Assembly (NCBI RefSeq): GCF_002210345.1
Contig: NZ_MWQI01000010.1
Location: 58,127-122,126 of the forward strand
DNA length: 64,000 bases
Reading direction: 5' to 3'
From: Fibrobacter sp. UWB4
GTDB taxonomy: Bacteria > Fibrobacterota > Fibrobacteria > Fibrobacterales > Fibrobacteraceae
Shown here: piece by piece, positions 32,535-41,901 of the stretch
Numbering within the stretch: the stretch's first letter is position 1
How the letters are laid out: the number at the start of each line of letters is the position of its first letter
Translations under genes and position numbers: made by a program
Notes under the pieces: model-generated
The model's database searches: none
The model's input: only the letters and a program-made list of their open reading frames with translations
Told to the model about the DNA's origin: nothing

Positions 32535-35500
32535 TTACCGTATCGTGACGATTTGCTTTTTGTTCATGATGTGTATTATATACGATCCTGGGGCCGGTTT
32601 GGCAATGTTAAAGTCCGAACTCACCGCATGATGGCGGTACAGAACTCGTCCTTGCATATCCAATAAAGTTACGTTGGCTCCAATCTGTGCTCCGTGAATC
32701 GAAATGAAGTTTGGTTCAACGGCAATGTGCAATTTTGCAATTGACCTTACTTTTTCAAGTCCTGTTCCCTTGCTTGAGCTGAAAACAGTTACGCTGGAAC
32801 TAGACTTTGCACTGCTCGAAGATGACTTCGCGGAGCTGCTCGATTTCGCGCTGCTCGAAGAACTCGAAGCAATCTTTGAAGAACTGCTGGATTTCGCAGA
32901 GGAGGACGACGACTTCGCGGAACTACTGGATTCTTCGCTAGAGCTGGAGACCGTTACGCTAGAAATTGAATTCTCGCTGCTTGAAGACGATTTTGCGGAA
33001 CTGGATGACGATTGCGCGGTAGAGCTGCTCGAATTCACGCTGCTTGAAGAGCTAATTGCAATTTCGAGGTTGAGCGTCTTGATGTAAGCGGCTGCAAATT
33101 CTTCGACAACATTCTTCTTGAAGTGCGGGTAAGCATCACCTGTTTCTTGCCCCCATACGTCACCATTAATTCCATTCTTGTTGTAATCATGGAGCTTCTT
33201 GGCCAGCGACAAATCTGTAAACTCGGTAGCACTTGCTGCGGTTCCGCTTTGAGTTGTTTTTGCTGTATTCACATAGAATGTATTGTTCAATGAGACTTCG
33301 GAATTTTCGCCCGTTTCGGCGACGAGTGCGTCTACTAATGAATCCTTTTCGGCGCTGACAATGCCTTTGTTATACGTATTAATGATGGAAAGAATACCGT
33401 CCGTTTGTCCAATAATCCCGCCAGATTTAAACGTACCTGCTTGGACGTTGCCAACATTGTAAGAGTTGTAAAGATCTAGGAAATATTTCTGGAATGCAAC
33501 TAAACCGCCTACTACAGCATTGATGGAACTGACAAAGCCTTCGTTGTAAGAGTACATCATTGTGGATTTAGATGTGCCGTAGCTAATTATTTGCCCGACT
33601 AATCCGCCAATTCCGCCATACCCTAAAGTGGCTCCAGTATTAGACGCGTTGATTATAGTTGATTTTGCATATAAGATAGAACCTGCAATGCCTCCGACGC
33701 AATTGAGACCAAAAGTTTCGCCATCATGGTGGACGTTGACTATGTTCAGTTCGATGCCTTCGTCCGGACCTTCATCGTTGCCATAATAACCGATGATTCC
33801 TCCAGCGTGATTGGAATTTGCATTGATGTTGCTTTCGCTAGAAATATTTATCACCGACAAAATAGAAGCTGATTCGGCTCGTCCAATGAGACTCCCGACA
33901 TACTTGTTTCCGTAGAAATAAGAGTCTTTGATGTTGATGTTTTGAATGACTGTTTTGGTCACGGGTTCACCGACTTCTCTTGTTAAGCCGATTGAGCCAA
34001 AGAGCCCGACTCCATCTGCGAAACTGGAAACGAAAAGACCTGAAATGGTGTGACCTTGACCATCAAACGTACCAATGAAATTCTTGATTGGAGTCCATTT
34101 TTTGAATTTTGCAGAATCTGCTTCGTTGATTTTTCCGTTGACGAGAACATTCTTGTTGTCGATGATGTTTGCCGTAAGCTTGACACATGTGCTCGTGTGC
34201 TTCGCTTCGCTGTTGTACATGTCGGCAAATTGATACAGCTCGCCAATGTCGCCGATTTCGTAGCAGTTGTTGACAATGCTCGGGTTGTGCCACCATTGGG
34301 CGTAATAAGTCAAGTCGCCTGTTGCATCGTTTGGAATGAATTTCACTGGACTTCCTGAATAGTCCTTGTTGCTGAACCAACCCTTAAAAACATAGTCCTT
34401 GCGTTCGGGAATCGGAAGTAAGCTTTCTAATCCTTCGACATATTTGTCGCGATATGTGGTTGTGTCTGTATCGTATGTTACCAACTTCAACGAAGAACTC
34501 TTGACAGAAGTAGCGCCTGTGATATTTCCGGTGAGTTTTGGATATTCATCTGTGCCAATTTTTTGCCCCCATACAGAACCGTCAGCAGTTTCGCTTTTGT
34601 ATGTATGCAAGGCTGTTGCCAAAGAACCGTCTTTAATTTGTTCTTCACTTGTTTTGAAGAGCGCTTGACCGTTAGTTTCTGCGGAACCAGAATATAGGTA
34701 ATAGAATACATTTTTAAATGTGGCGTTCCCCCTCATGAGGTGAACATAAGTTAACTCTTTGTTCTTGGAGGATATTACTAAGGCATAGGAGTTTTCTACG
34801 TTGACTTGCGGAGAAAAAAGTGTGGTTCCTGAATAATATGAGCCAGATATAGAACCGACAAGATTGTAGAAATTAAAGGCATTGGAAATGGTAGCGACAT
34901 TATATGAGTTGATGATGTTCGATTTCCCTGTGACAATACCGATAAGCCCGCCTGTACTTCCGTAGCCAAAAAAGTCGCCTACGCTAGAAGACTGTGTAAT
35001 TGTAAGTTCTCCGCCGTGTTGGTTTCCGACAAGTCCGCCAATGTATGGCTTGGCGTTATTGATGTAGCTGTTGCCGACAGTCGCCTCTACTTGACAATTT
35101 TCGATGGAAACCTTTTGGCTGAGCGAGTCGATTTCGCCTACCAATGCACCTGTATTTAAACCGCCGTGAATGTAGGAATCGGTGATGTTCAAGTTCTTGA
35201 TTGTTGTCGGACTGAGAGGGTCACGATTGATAATTGATGCGAACAAGCCCGCATTTGTTACCGTCGTATCTTTAAAGTAAATTCCCGAAATGGTATGCCC
35301 TTGACCATCGAATGTGCCGTCGAAATCCTTAATGGGAATCCATTGAATTGCACCCTTTTCATTGGCTCGAACGTCTTTGTTCAAAACGATATCGCTGGTG
35401 AGCTCGGCGCAGAATGGCGTGATGTTGTACAAGGCTGCATTGACGATATTTGCAAATCCAAAAAGCTCTTCGATTGTGCCGATTTGGTAACAACCATTTG

Positions 35501-37580
35501 TCTGCTTGGGTGCCTTGGGTGTGATTGTCGAAGAGAATACAAGTTTGTCTACAAAAACAGGTGATTCGTCAACGCCAACATTTTGTCCCCAAATTGAACC
35601 ATCTACGTTATCGGTTTTGTATTCGCGCAAAAGCTTGGCTACTGTGCCATCGTTGAATTCGTGCGTTGTAACGTGAGTGCCGTTTTTGCCTACATAGGAG
35701 CCATCGTAAAAACTGTTGATTGCAGTAACGCCATCTAGCGTAGCTCTGTCGTTGTCCCAGTATTTTGTCGGCATGTGGTAGGAGTTTTCGAATATGGTTG
35801 TTCCATAATTGTAACCGACTACTTGAACGGCAGGCTTGTTAGATGATGAACAACAGCCGTCGTTGTTCGGAGTAACATGTCCTTTGTTGTATGAATTTGT
35901 AATTCGGATTGTTCCATGGGACACGCCGATGAAAGCACCACCTGCAGCTCGTGCATCGCCTCCGGCTTCGTTGATGGTATGGGTGATGTTTGAATTGGAA
36001 AGTTGTCCTGCTATGCCTCCGATAGCGTATCTTCCGTGGACGGAACCGGTGGTGTGAACGTTGATGATATCGACATCGCGGCCATTCCCGATTAGCGTTC
36101 CGATACAAGTGTCTGCTTGGAAGTAGGCATCGGCAATTTCAAGATCTTTGATGACTGCTCGATATTGTTCGTTATAAGAAATGTATTTGGATTTTGTTGT
36201 TCCGAAAAATCCGATATTTCCGATGGAACCATTCGTTAAGTATGTCAGTCCAGAAATAGTCTTGCCGTTGCCATCGAACGTTCCGCAAAATTCCATCATC
36301 GGAAACCAGCGCTTGTACGTGCTAAATTCGACGAATTTTTCGCTTACCGAAATGTTTGTCGTGAGTTTTCCGCAAGCGCAACTCTCTCGCTTTGTCCCGT
36401 TGGTGCCGTTGACGATGGCGGCAAATCCATATAGCTCACTAGCAGTGCCTATTTCGTAGCAGCCGTTCACAAGCTTGGGGAGCGTTGCCCACATTGCATA
36501 CAGTTCTTTGTCTCCCGTCATAGTGCGGTTTATTGTTAATATGGTGTCGCCCGTAAATTCTTTGTCCTCGAACCAGCCGATAAAGGCATAGCCTTCTTTT
36601 GTCGGGATGGGGAGTGGAGTTATTTCGCCTTCGACATATCCTTCGATAAAAGGTTCGTGCTCAAACCCTGTGTTAAATGTGAGGCTTGAAACTTTGAGAT
36701 TGCCTGCGTAGTTGGTCACCTTTCCGCTGAAAGTCGGGTGATTGTCTACGCCTACATTTTGACCCCATGCATTGCCTTCGTCATAGTTGTGGAGCCTAAG
36801 CGCGAGCGAGCCGTCGGTAAATTCTCTGTAGGGAATGCTCAATGCATTGATACCCGTCATGAGGTTCAATTCACTTGGGGTGTAAGAATTTATGCTCTCG
36901 CTCTTTGTGCCGGAATACATATCGCCTACCAGACATGCTTCTCTGACAATTGATCTTGGAACAAATGTGTATGTATTCTTGATGAACAAAGATCCTTTTT
37001 TGACTTCGCCGATAAGCCCGCCAGCAGTGTCGTATCTGCCCCTTATAAAGCTTGCGTAATAGACGTTCGTCATTGCGACAGTTCCGGAATCTACAGTGGC
37101 GATGAATCCGGCTGCATATCTGTTGTTATAAATGTATGAATCTTCGATACCGATGTTCTTGATGGTGATTGTATCGCTGCTTTTCGCCGGTCTCACTGAA
37201 AGAATCGGGGCGACCCATTCGGCTTCGTCATGGTCTTTGCTCATGTAAATGCCGGAGATGGTGTGGTATTGGCCGTCGATTGTTCCGCTGAATTCTTCAA
37301 TCGGAGTCCATGGAACAAAGTTAGAGCCGTCGCCGTTGAGCGTGTCATTGGCAAGGACGTTCTTGTTGACAACGATGTTGGCGGTGAGCTTGCCGCAGGC
37401 GGCTTTGTTGCGAGTCATGCCGTTCGTGCCATTCGCGATGGCGGCAAAACCGTAAAGTTCTTCGGCGGTGCCGATTTGGTAACAGCCGTCAACCAACTTC
37501 GGGGCGACAGGCATAATGGTCGGTGCTGCAACAGCGTTTGCTACCCAAATAAGGGCTGTTGCCAATAAACCTTTTTTCAT
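32535..37580 (-). CDS. Giant secreted GLUG-repeat surface protein with type IX-like C-terminal domain
   Basis: 1681 residues. AAGGAG precedes the ATG at 37580, which opens the signal peptide MKKGLLATALIWVANAVAA; a longer frame exists but breaks the signal. Four large modules of ~350-400 residues each start with NGCYQIGTAEELYGFA-like sequence and contain FDGxGHTISG and GLUG-type beta-helix repeats (GLVGEIDSLS, GGIIGQTDGI). Two Listeria-Bacteroides repeats (YAFIGWFEDKEFTGDTI and YVFKGWFSNKDYSGSPV) separate modules. A Ser/Ala/Lys linker (~residues 1500-1600) leads to a C-terminal domain (LLDMQGRVLYRHHAV, GSYIIHIMNKKQIVTIR) like type IX secretion sorting domains. Probably a cell-surface adhesin. 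Base composition is more AT-rich than the neighbours. Confidence 0.82.
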   Translation of the reverse strand: MKKGLLATALIWVANAVAAPTIMPVAPKLVDGCYQIGTAEELYGFAAIANGTNGMTRNKAACGKLTANIVVNKNVLANDTLNGDGSNFVPWTPIEEFSGTIDGQYHTISGIYMSKDHDEAEWVAPILSVRPAKSSDTITIKNIGIEDSYIYNNRYAAGFIATVDSGTVAMTNVYYASFIRGRYDTAGGLIGEVKKGSLFIKNTYTFVPRSIVREACLVGDMYSGTKSESINSYTPSELNLMTGINALSIPYREFTDGSLALRLHNYDEGNAWGQNVGVDNHPTFSGKVTNYAGNLKVSSLTFNTGFEHEPFIEGYVEGEITPLPIPTKEGYAFIGWFEDKEFTGDTILTINRTMTGDKELYAMWATLPKLVNGCYEIGTASELYGFAAIVNGTNGTKRESCACGKLTTNISVSEKFVEFSTYKRWFPMMEFCGTFDGNGKTISGLTYLTNGSIGNIGFFGTTKSKYISYNEQYRAVIKDLEIADAYFQADTCIGTLIGNGRDVDIINVHTTGSVHGRYAIGGIAGQLSNSNITHTINEAGGDARAAGGAFIGVSHGTIRITNSYNKGHVTPNNDGCCSSSNKPAVQVVGYNYGTTIFENSYHMPTKYWDNDRATLDGVTAINSFYDGSYVGKNGTHVTTHEFNDGTVAKLLREYKTDNVDGSIWGQNVGVDESPVFVDKLVFSSTITPKAPKQTNGCYQIGTIEELFGFANIVNAALYNITPFCAELTSDIVLNKDVRANEKGAIQWIPIKDFDGTFDGQGHTISGIYFKDTTVTNAGLFASIINRDPLSPTTIKNLNITDSYIHGGLNTGALVGEIDSLSQKVSIENCQVEATVGNSYINNAKPYIGGLVGNQHGGELTITQSSSVGDFFGYGSTGGLIGIVTGKSNIINSYNVATISNAFNFYNLVGSISGSYYSGTTLFSPQVNVENSYALVISSKNKELTYVHLMRGNATFKNVFYYLYSGSAETNGQALFKTSEEQIKDGSLATALHTYKSETADGSVWGQKIGTDEYPKLTGNITGATSVKSSSLKLVTYDTDTTTYRDKYVEGLESLLPIPERKDYVFKGWFSNKDYSGSPVKFIPNDATGDLTYYAQWWHNPSIVNNCYEIGDIGELYQFADMYNSEAKHTSTCVKLTANIIDNKNVLVNGKINEADSAKFKKWTPIKNFIGTFDGQGHTISGLFVSSFADGVGLFGSIGLTREVGEPVTKTVIQNINIKDSYFYGNKYVGSLIGRAESASILSVINISSESNINANSNHAGGIIGYYGNDEGPDEGIELNIVNVHHDGETFGLNCVGGIAGSILYAKSTIINASNTGATLGYGGIGGLVGQIISYGTSKSTMMYSYNEGFVSSINAVVGGLVAFQKYFLDLYNSYNVGNVQAGTFKSGGIIGQTDGILSIINTYNKGIVSAEKDSLVDALVAETGENSEVSLNNTFYVNTAKTTQSGTAASATEFTDLSLAKKLHDYNKNGINGDVWGQETGDAYPHFKKNVVEEFAAAYIKTLNLEIAISSSSSVNSSSSTAQSSSSSAKSSSSSENSISSVTVSSSSEESSSSAKSSSSSAKSSSSSKIASSSSSSAKSSSSAKSSSSSAKSSSSVTVFSSSKGTGLEKVRSIAKLHIAVEPNFISIHGAQIGANVTLLDMQGRVLYRHHAVSSDFNIAKPAPGSYIIHIMNKKQIVTIR

Positions 37581-37599
37581 ATTCTCTCCTTCTTTTTTA

Positions 37600-37660
37600 G
37601 CCCGCCGAAGCAGGCGCACTCTCGTCTCTACTCTCTCGTTTGAAGCCCGCCGTGGCGGGC
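37600..37660. repeat. Pair of palindromic repeats between tsaD and the GLUG gene
   Basis: GCCCGC/GCAGGC (37600-37605, 37610-37615) and GCCCGCC/GGCGGGC (37645-37651, 37654-37660) lie in two similar ~45-bp units, each followed by CTCTCGTCT. On the minus strand the hairpin nearer the GLUG gene runs into TAAAAAAG, so it is not a typical terminator. Confidence 0.65.
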
Positions 37661-37670
37661 GTTCTCTCGT

Positions 37671-38678
37671 CTAAATCGCGAGTGGCATCCACGGTTTTAC
37701 GACATTGATGGATTCAAGTTTTCCTTGCAATTTGCGACGGATGGCTGCGGCTGCAATCATCGCTCCGTTGTCTGTACTTAGGCTGCGGTCCGGGACGCAA
37801 AAACGGATACCCTTCTTGTCGCAGTAATCTTGCAAGCGGGTGCGCAACCAGCTGTTTGCACTCACGCCACCGCCCATCACGAGCGTCTTCATTTTCGTCT
37901 TCTTGAGGGCGTTGATGGTCTTTGTGACAAGGCTATCGACAATGGCGTCTTCGAGCGAGGCGCAGATGTCGCCGAGATTCTGCTGGATAAATTCCGGGTC
38001 GTGCGTCTCGGTGTAACGGAGCACGGCAGTCTTTAAGCCGCTGAACGAGAACTCGCAGCTGTCGTGCGTGTGGAGCGCGCGCGGAAATTCCACGAATTTG
38101 CGGTTGTGGTCCTTGCCGAGGCGGCTGATGGTTGCCCCTGCGGGGTACTTGAGGCCGATGAGCTTTCCACACTTGTCGAATGCTTCGCCGGCGGCGTCAT
38201 CGCGGGTGCGACCAATGCTTGTGTACTTGAATCCCGGTTCTTCCATCACGAGTTCCGTGTGCCCGCCCGAGACGGTGAGCGTCAAAAACGGCGGTTCGAT
38301 GTCCGGGTTAGAGAGCCATGCGGCGGCGAGGTGCCCTTCGAGATGGTTCATGCCGTAAGCCGGAATGTTCAAGTCGCGGGCGAGACCTTTGGCAAAGCTT
38401 GCGCCAACGAGGAGAGGTCCCATGAGGCCGGGACCCGTGGTGTAGGCTATTGCGTCGATGTCCTTGAGTTCGATTCCAGCTTCCTTGACGGCAGCTTCGG
38501 CAATGGGGGCAATCTTTTGCAAGTGCGCACGGGCGGCAATTTCTGGGACAACGCCACCATAAAGGGCGTGTTCGTCAATTTGGCTATAGAGCGGGTTTGA
38601 AAGAACTTTTAAGGGGTCGTCCTGCAAAACGGCGCAGGCGGTTTCATCGCAGCTGGATTCAATTCCAAGCCAAATCAT
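37671..38678 (-). CDS. tsaD: tRNA N6-threonylcarbamoyladenosine transferase
   Basis: 335 residues. Transfers the threonylcarbamoyl group to A37 of ANN-decoding tRNAs, together with TsaB/TsaE. ASKHA-fold markers: WLGIESSCDETACAVL at the start, the metal-binding MNHLEGH (His112 and His116), VSGGHTELV, FSFSGLKTAV, MGGGVSANSWLR and the C-terminal metal ligand in STDNGAM. Full length for the family. It overlaps the YbbR gene by 4 bp and is translated after it. Confidence 0.96.
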   Translation of the reverse strand: MIWLGIESSCDETACAVLQDDPLKVLSNPLYSQIDEHALYGGVVPEIAARAHLQKIAPIAEAAVKEAGIELKDIDAIAYTTGPGLMGPLLVGASFAKGLARDLNIPAYGMNHLEGHLAAAWLSNPDIEPPFLTLTVSGGHTELVMEEPGFKYTSIGRTRDDAAGEAFDKCGKLIGLKYPAGATISRLGKDHNRKFVEFPRALHTHDSCEFSFSGLKTAVLRYTETHDPEFIQQNLGDICASLEDAIVDSLVTKTINALKKTKMKTLVMGGGVSANSWLRTRLQDYCDKKGIRFCVPDRSLSTDNGAMIAAAAIRRKLQGKLESINVVKPWMPLAI

Positions 38679-39655
38679 ATTCCGTATTCCTCGTCTTTAT
38701 TATCGTCCTCGGTCTTTGTCTTGATGAGCTTGATCTTGTCGGGCTTGACAAGGATGGCCTTGATGGACATGCTGCGGTCGATATCGGGCGGCAGGTTCAA
38801 CTTGACTGTGGGAGCGAGGCTGTCCGCATCTTCAATGGCGAAGCGGTTGTATTCAATGAAAAGTTCAATATCGTTGTGCTTGATGGCTGCGATGACTTTT
38901 TCGCCGCCGGTGACTTCGACTGTTGCCTGTTGCGGCGAGAGCGTGTTCAGGGCGCGGTCATAGAAGCCGATAAGCTGGATGGGAATGTTCTTAAATTCTT
39001 TGGAGTTGATTTTCTGGATATCGACAAAGACTTTGGCGACTGTATCGCTGGGCGTCACAAACGGCGGGAGCTGTTCGGTCGCTAGCTTCACGGAGAATGT
39101 CTGGCTTGCCTTGATGCTGTCGAAAAATACGGAGTCTGTCGGGATGTCGATAATGCGCGTGAGTGCGTTTCTGGCGCCAGAAACCTTCAGGTCTTCCTGG
39201 AGAAGCTTGGGCTGTTGCACAAGTACGTAACCAGGGGCTGCGCCAAAAGTCACGTTGCTCTTGATGGGAATGCTGCGTTCAATGCGCGTATCGACCGCTA
39301 CGTCGATAAAGAGATACTGGTTGTCTGGTTCCACGTAGTGTACCGAGGAAAAGTTCGGGGCTACAAAGTTCTTGGAATCGAGGTGGATGCGTCTGGAGCC
39401 GAGTTCGGCGAGGTGCATGTCAACGACCATCGCGGCCTGCTTTTGCGACTGCAGGCGGATGAGGTCCAGGGGCTTGCCTTCGACAGTCACCGAAACCGTG
39501 CTTGGCGGCTTCGATGCAATCGCGAGCGCTTCGGGCAACTTCACGAACGTAAGCGGCACTTCCATCGTCAGTTGGAAGTCCTTGAGCGAGATGACATAGA
39601 ACCAGAGGGCCATCGCGCACACCAAGGCGGTAATCTTTAATATGATGTTTCCCAT
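38675..39655 (-). CDS. YbbR-domain (CdaR-like) membrane protein
   Basis: 326 residues. One N-terminal membrane segment (ILKITALVCAMALWFYVISL) precedes YbbR-type beta domains with the family's PLTFVKLPEALAI, TVSVTVEGKPLDLIRL and repeated PKLLQEDLKVSGARNALT-like patterns. In Firmicutes such proteins regulate the diadenylate cyclase CdaA, but no cyclase gene is adjacent here, so c-di-AMP regulation is only a possibility. The charged C-terminus (KTEDDNKDEEYGI) is short. It is upstream of tsaD and divergent from ftsX. Confidence 0.85.
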   Translation of the reverse strand: MGNIILKITALVCAMALWFYVISLKDFQLTMEVPLTFVKLPEALAIASKPPSTVSVTVEGKPLDLIRLQSQKQAAMVVDMHLAELGSRRIHLDSKNFVAPNFSSVHYVEPDNQYLFIDVAVDTRIERSIPIKSNVTFGAAPGYVLVQQPKLLQEDLKVSGARNALTRIIDIPTDSVFFDSIKASQTFSVKLATEQLPPFVTPSDTVAKVFVDIQKINSKEFKNIPIQLIGFYDRALNTLSPQQATVEVTGGEKVIAAIKHNDIELFIEYNRFAIEDADSLAPTVKLNLPPDIDRSMSIKAILVKPDKIKLIKTKTEDDNKDEEYGI

Positions 39656-39700
39656 AAAAGCCCCTTAAAGAACTGCTATAAATTTAATTATATTCGAGGC

Positions 39701-40588
39701 GTGTTCGGACAATTAGGTTACTTAATATCGGAATCTTTTAGAGGATGGAAGCAGCACCGCACGGTGATTCTCCCGTCTTTGCTGACGATTTTCCTGTGCT
39801 CGCTTTTACTTTCGGCTTCTTTTACGGCGCTCGGCGTCTCGTTCAAGCTCCTCTCTGCAGAAAAGTCGCTGTATGTGATTGAGGCATTCTTGAAAGAGGA
39901 TGTTCCCGAGGATTCTATTGCGGTTATCCAGACGCGGCTTGAGCATACGCGCCATGTGGAGTCTGTCGCGTTTGTGAGTGCGGATTCTGCGCTTGCCGAT
40001 TTTAGCAGCCACTTCTCGCCGGATATGCTCACACTTGTCGAAGGGAACCCGATCCCCGCGTTTTTCCGTGTGTCTCTGAGCGAAGAGGCTCGCAACCCGG
40101 CGGACCTTTCCGAAGTGCGCAACACGATTGCCGAAGAAGCGTATTTTGAAGAGGTGCAGGCTCCGATAAAATGGGCTTCGCGAATTGCGTCGTGGAAGTT
40201 CAAGATGATTTTCTGGCCGATTTGCATCAGTATCCTTTTGCTCATTACGCTCTCGCTCATCATTTGCAATTCGGTAAGGCTTTCGCTCATGTCCCGCAAG
40301 CTTTTGGTCGAGAACATGAAGTACGCGGGTGGCAGTTACCTGTTCATTGAGTTCCCGTTTGTGCTTGAAGGGGTAATGCAAGGTTTTTTAGGGAGTGGCT
40401 TTGCAATCCTGTTGCTTGGGCTTGTCATCCGTTCGCTTGTGCAGATGTTCCCGATTGTGGCTAGTGGCGTTGCCTACTTTGGAATCGTAGCGTTATTTAC
40501 GGTGCTTTTAGAAACGATGCTCGCGGGCTACTTTAGTTTCCGTACGGTGCGCAGTTTCTTGTTCGAAAAGAAGGGTGAGCAGGAATAA
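39701..40588 (+). CDS. ftsX: Cell-division ABC-type permease FtsX
   Basis: 295 residues; transmembrane subunit that, with FtsE, switches septal amidases on. It has four membrane segments: one near residue 30 (ILPSLLTIFLCSLLLSASFT), then a periplasmic domain to residue ~160, then three at the C-terminus (FWPICISILLLITLSLIICN and following). VENMKYAGGSYLFIEFPFVL corresponds to the conserved FtsX cytoplasmic region. The start is GTG at 39701; no ATG fits the N-terminus. The gene overlaps envC by one base. No ftsE is adjacent, unlike most genomes. Confidence 0.9.
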   Translation: MFGQLGYLISESFRGWKQHRTVILPSLLTIFLCSLLLSASFTALGVSFKLLSAEKSLYVIEAFLKEDVPEDSIAVIQTRLEHTRHVESVAFVSADSALADFSSHFSPDMLTLVEGNPIPAFFRVSLSEEARNPADLSEVRNTIAEEAYFEEVQAPIKWASRIASWKFKMIFWPICISILLLITLSLIICNSVRLSLMSRKLLVENMKYAGGSYLFIEFPFVLEGVMQGFLGSGFAILLLGLVIRSLVQMFPIVASGVAYFGIVALFTVLLETMLAGYFSFRTVRSFLFEKKGEQE

Positions 40589-41901
40589 TGCGTCTTGTTT
40601 GCCGGTTCATTCCGCTTTTATTTTTCGTCTTTGCCGTGGTGGCGGGTTCAGCAGTTTCGTCTTATGCGGCTCCGAAAAAGACGGATGCGCAGATTGACGA
40701 ACAAAAGAACGCCCTCAAAAAGCTAGAGGTCGATCTTGCGAAAAAGCGCGAGGAACTGGCCGTCCTTGAAACCGAAGAAAAGGGCGTCTTGAACACGATT
40801 TCGCTTTTGGACCAGAATTTGAACCGCACAAGGTCTTACCTTTCGGAACTGACCCGCAATGAGGATCTGTTGCAGGGGGCGGTCAAGCAACTTGTGATGG
40901 ATATTGATTCTCTTGACTCAAAAATCAAGGCCCGCAAGCGTGCCATGAGAAAGCGTATACGTAATTTGTATGTACACGGTCGTAGCAGCGATGCCGAAAT
41001 TCTCTTTGAACTTTTGACCAAGAACGGGAACCCGGAACGCGAAGTTTACTGGGTGCACCACTTGCTGAACCGCGACCGCGAAGACGTGGAAACGCTCCGT
41101 AGGCTTGTGGCCGAACGCACTCAAAAACAGCAGATGCAAGAAAAGCACTTGGCCGAGCTTTCGAGACTCCGCTCCCGCAAGGCAGTCGAAGAACGCGGTC
41201 TTGTCGCGCAGATGAACGGTCAGGCCCGCATGCTGAATTCCCTCAAGCATGACAAGGCCGTGCAGCGCATGGCGCTCAAGGAATTCGAACGCAACCAGAA
41301 GACCATGCTTGCGCTCCTCAAGAAACTTGAGCAGCGCCGCAAGCGAGAAATCGAAGAAGCGAAGCGCGCCGAGGCCGCCCGCCTCGCCGCCCTAAAAAAG
41401 AAGGAACGCGAAGCCGAGAAGAAACGCCAAGCGGCAGACAAGAAGCGCGAAGCAGAAAAGAAACGTGAGGCCGAAATCGCCCAAAAGCAGACTCCGGTAC
41501 CGCATTTCAAAGGCCCGAAGTGCATGCCGCTCGACGGCCCGGTTATCAGCGAATACGGCTTGCAGGAACACCCGGTGCTCCACATCATGACGCGTAACCT
41601 TGGGGTGGAAATCCGCGGAAAGCGCGGTGGCCGCATCCGTGCCGCTGCAGCCGGAACTGTCGCTATGGTCGCCGAAATTGACGGCCGCGGCCCCTCCGTG
41701 ATCATAGAACACGAAGATGGAACGTACACGGTGTACGGTCACATGAAGGCAATCCATGTCCAAGAGGGCAAAAGTGTCAAGAAATGCGAAGAAATTGGAG
41801 AAGTGGGCGATATTGCTTCGTTAAATGGTATTAAATTGTATTTCCAAGTAAGCGAAGGGACACAGACCGTGGACCCGTTGCAATGGTTGAAACAGAGATG
41901 A
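40588..41901 (+). CDS. envC: EnvC-like murein hydrolase activator
   Basis: 437 residues. A signal peptide (LLFFVFAVVAGSAVSSYA) precedes a long coiled coil (residues ~30-250, KKLEVDLAKKREELAVLETE) with a Lys/Glu/Ala run (residues ~255-300), then a C-terminal LytM/M23 domain (residues ~310-437). The zinc ligands of active M23 peptidases are degenerate: the HxxxD site reads NLGVEI, and only YGHM of the last motif keeps a His. This fits EnvC-type activators that stimulate an amidase rather than cut wall themselves. It overlaps ftsX by one base and holB by 4 bases. Confidence 0.88.
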   Translation: MRLVCRFIPLLFFVFAVVAGSAVSSYAAPKKTDAQIDEQKNALKKLEVDLAKKREELAVLETEEKGVLNTISLLDQNLNRTRSYLSELTRNEDLLQGAVKQLVMDIDSLDSKIKARKRAMRKRIRNLYVHGRSSDAEILFELLTKNGNPEREVYWVHHLLNRDREDVETLRRLVAERTQKQQMQEKHLAELSRLRSRKAVEERGLVAQMNGQARMLNSLKHDKAVQRMALKEFERNQKTMLALLKKLEQRRKREIEEAKRAEAARLAALKKKEREAEKKRQAADKKREAEKKREAEIAQKQTPVPHFKGPKCMPLDGPVISEYGLQEHPVLHIMTRNLGVEIRGKRGGRIRAAAAGTVAMVAEIDGRGPSVIIEHEDGTYTVYGHMKAIHVQEGKSVKKCEEIGEVGDIASLNGIKLYFQVSEGTQTVDPLQWLKQR

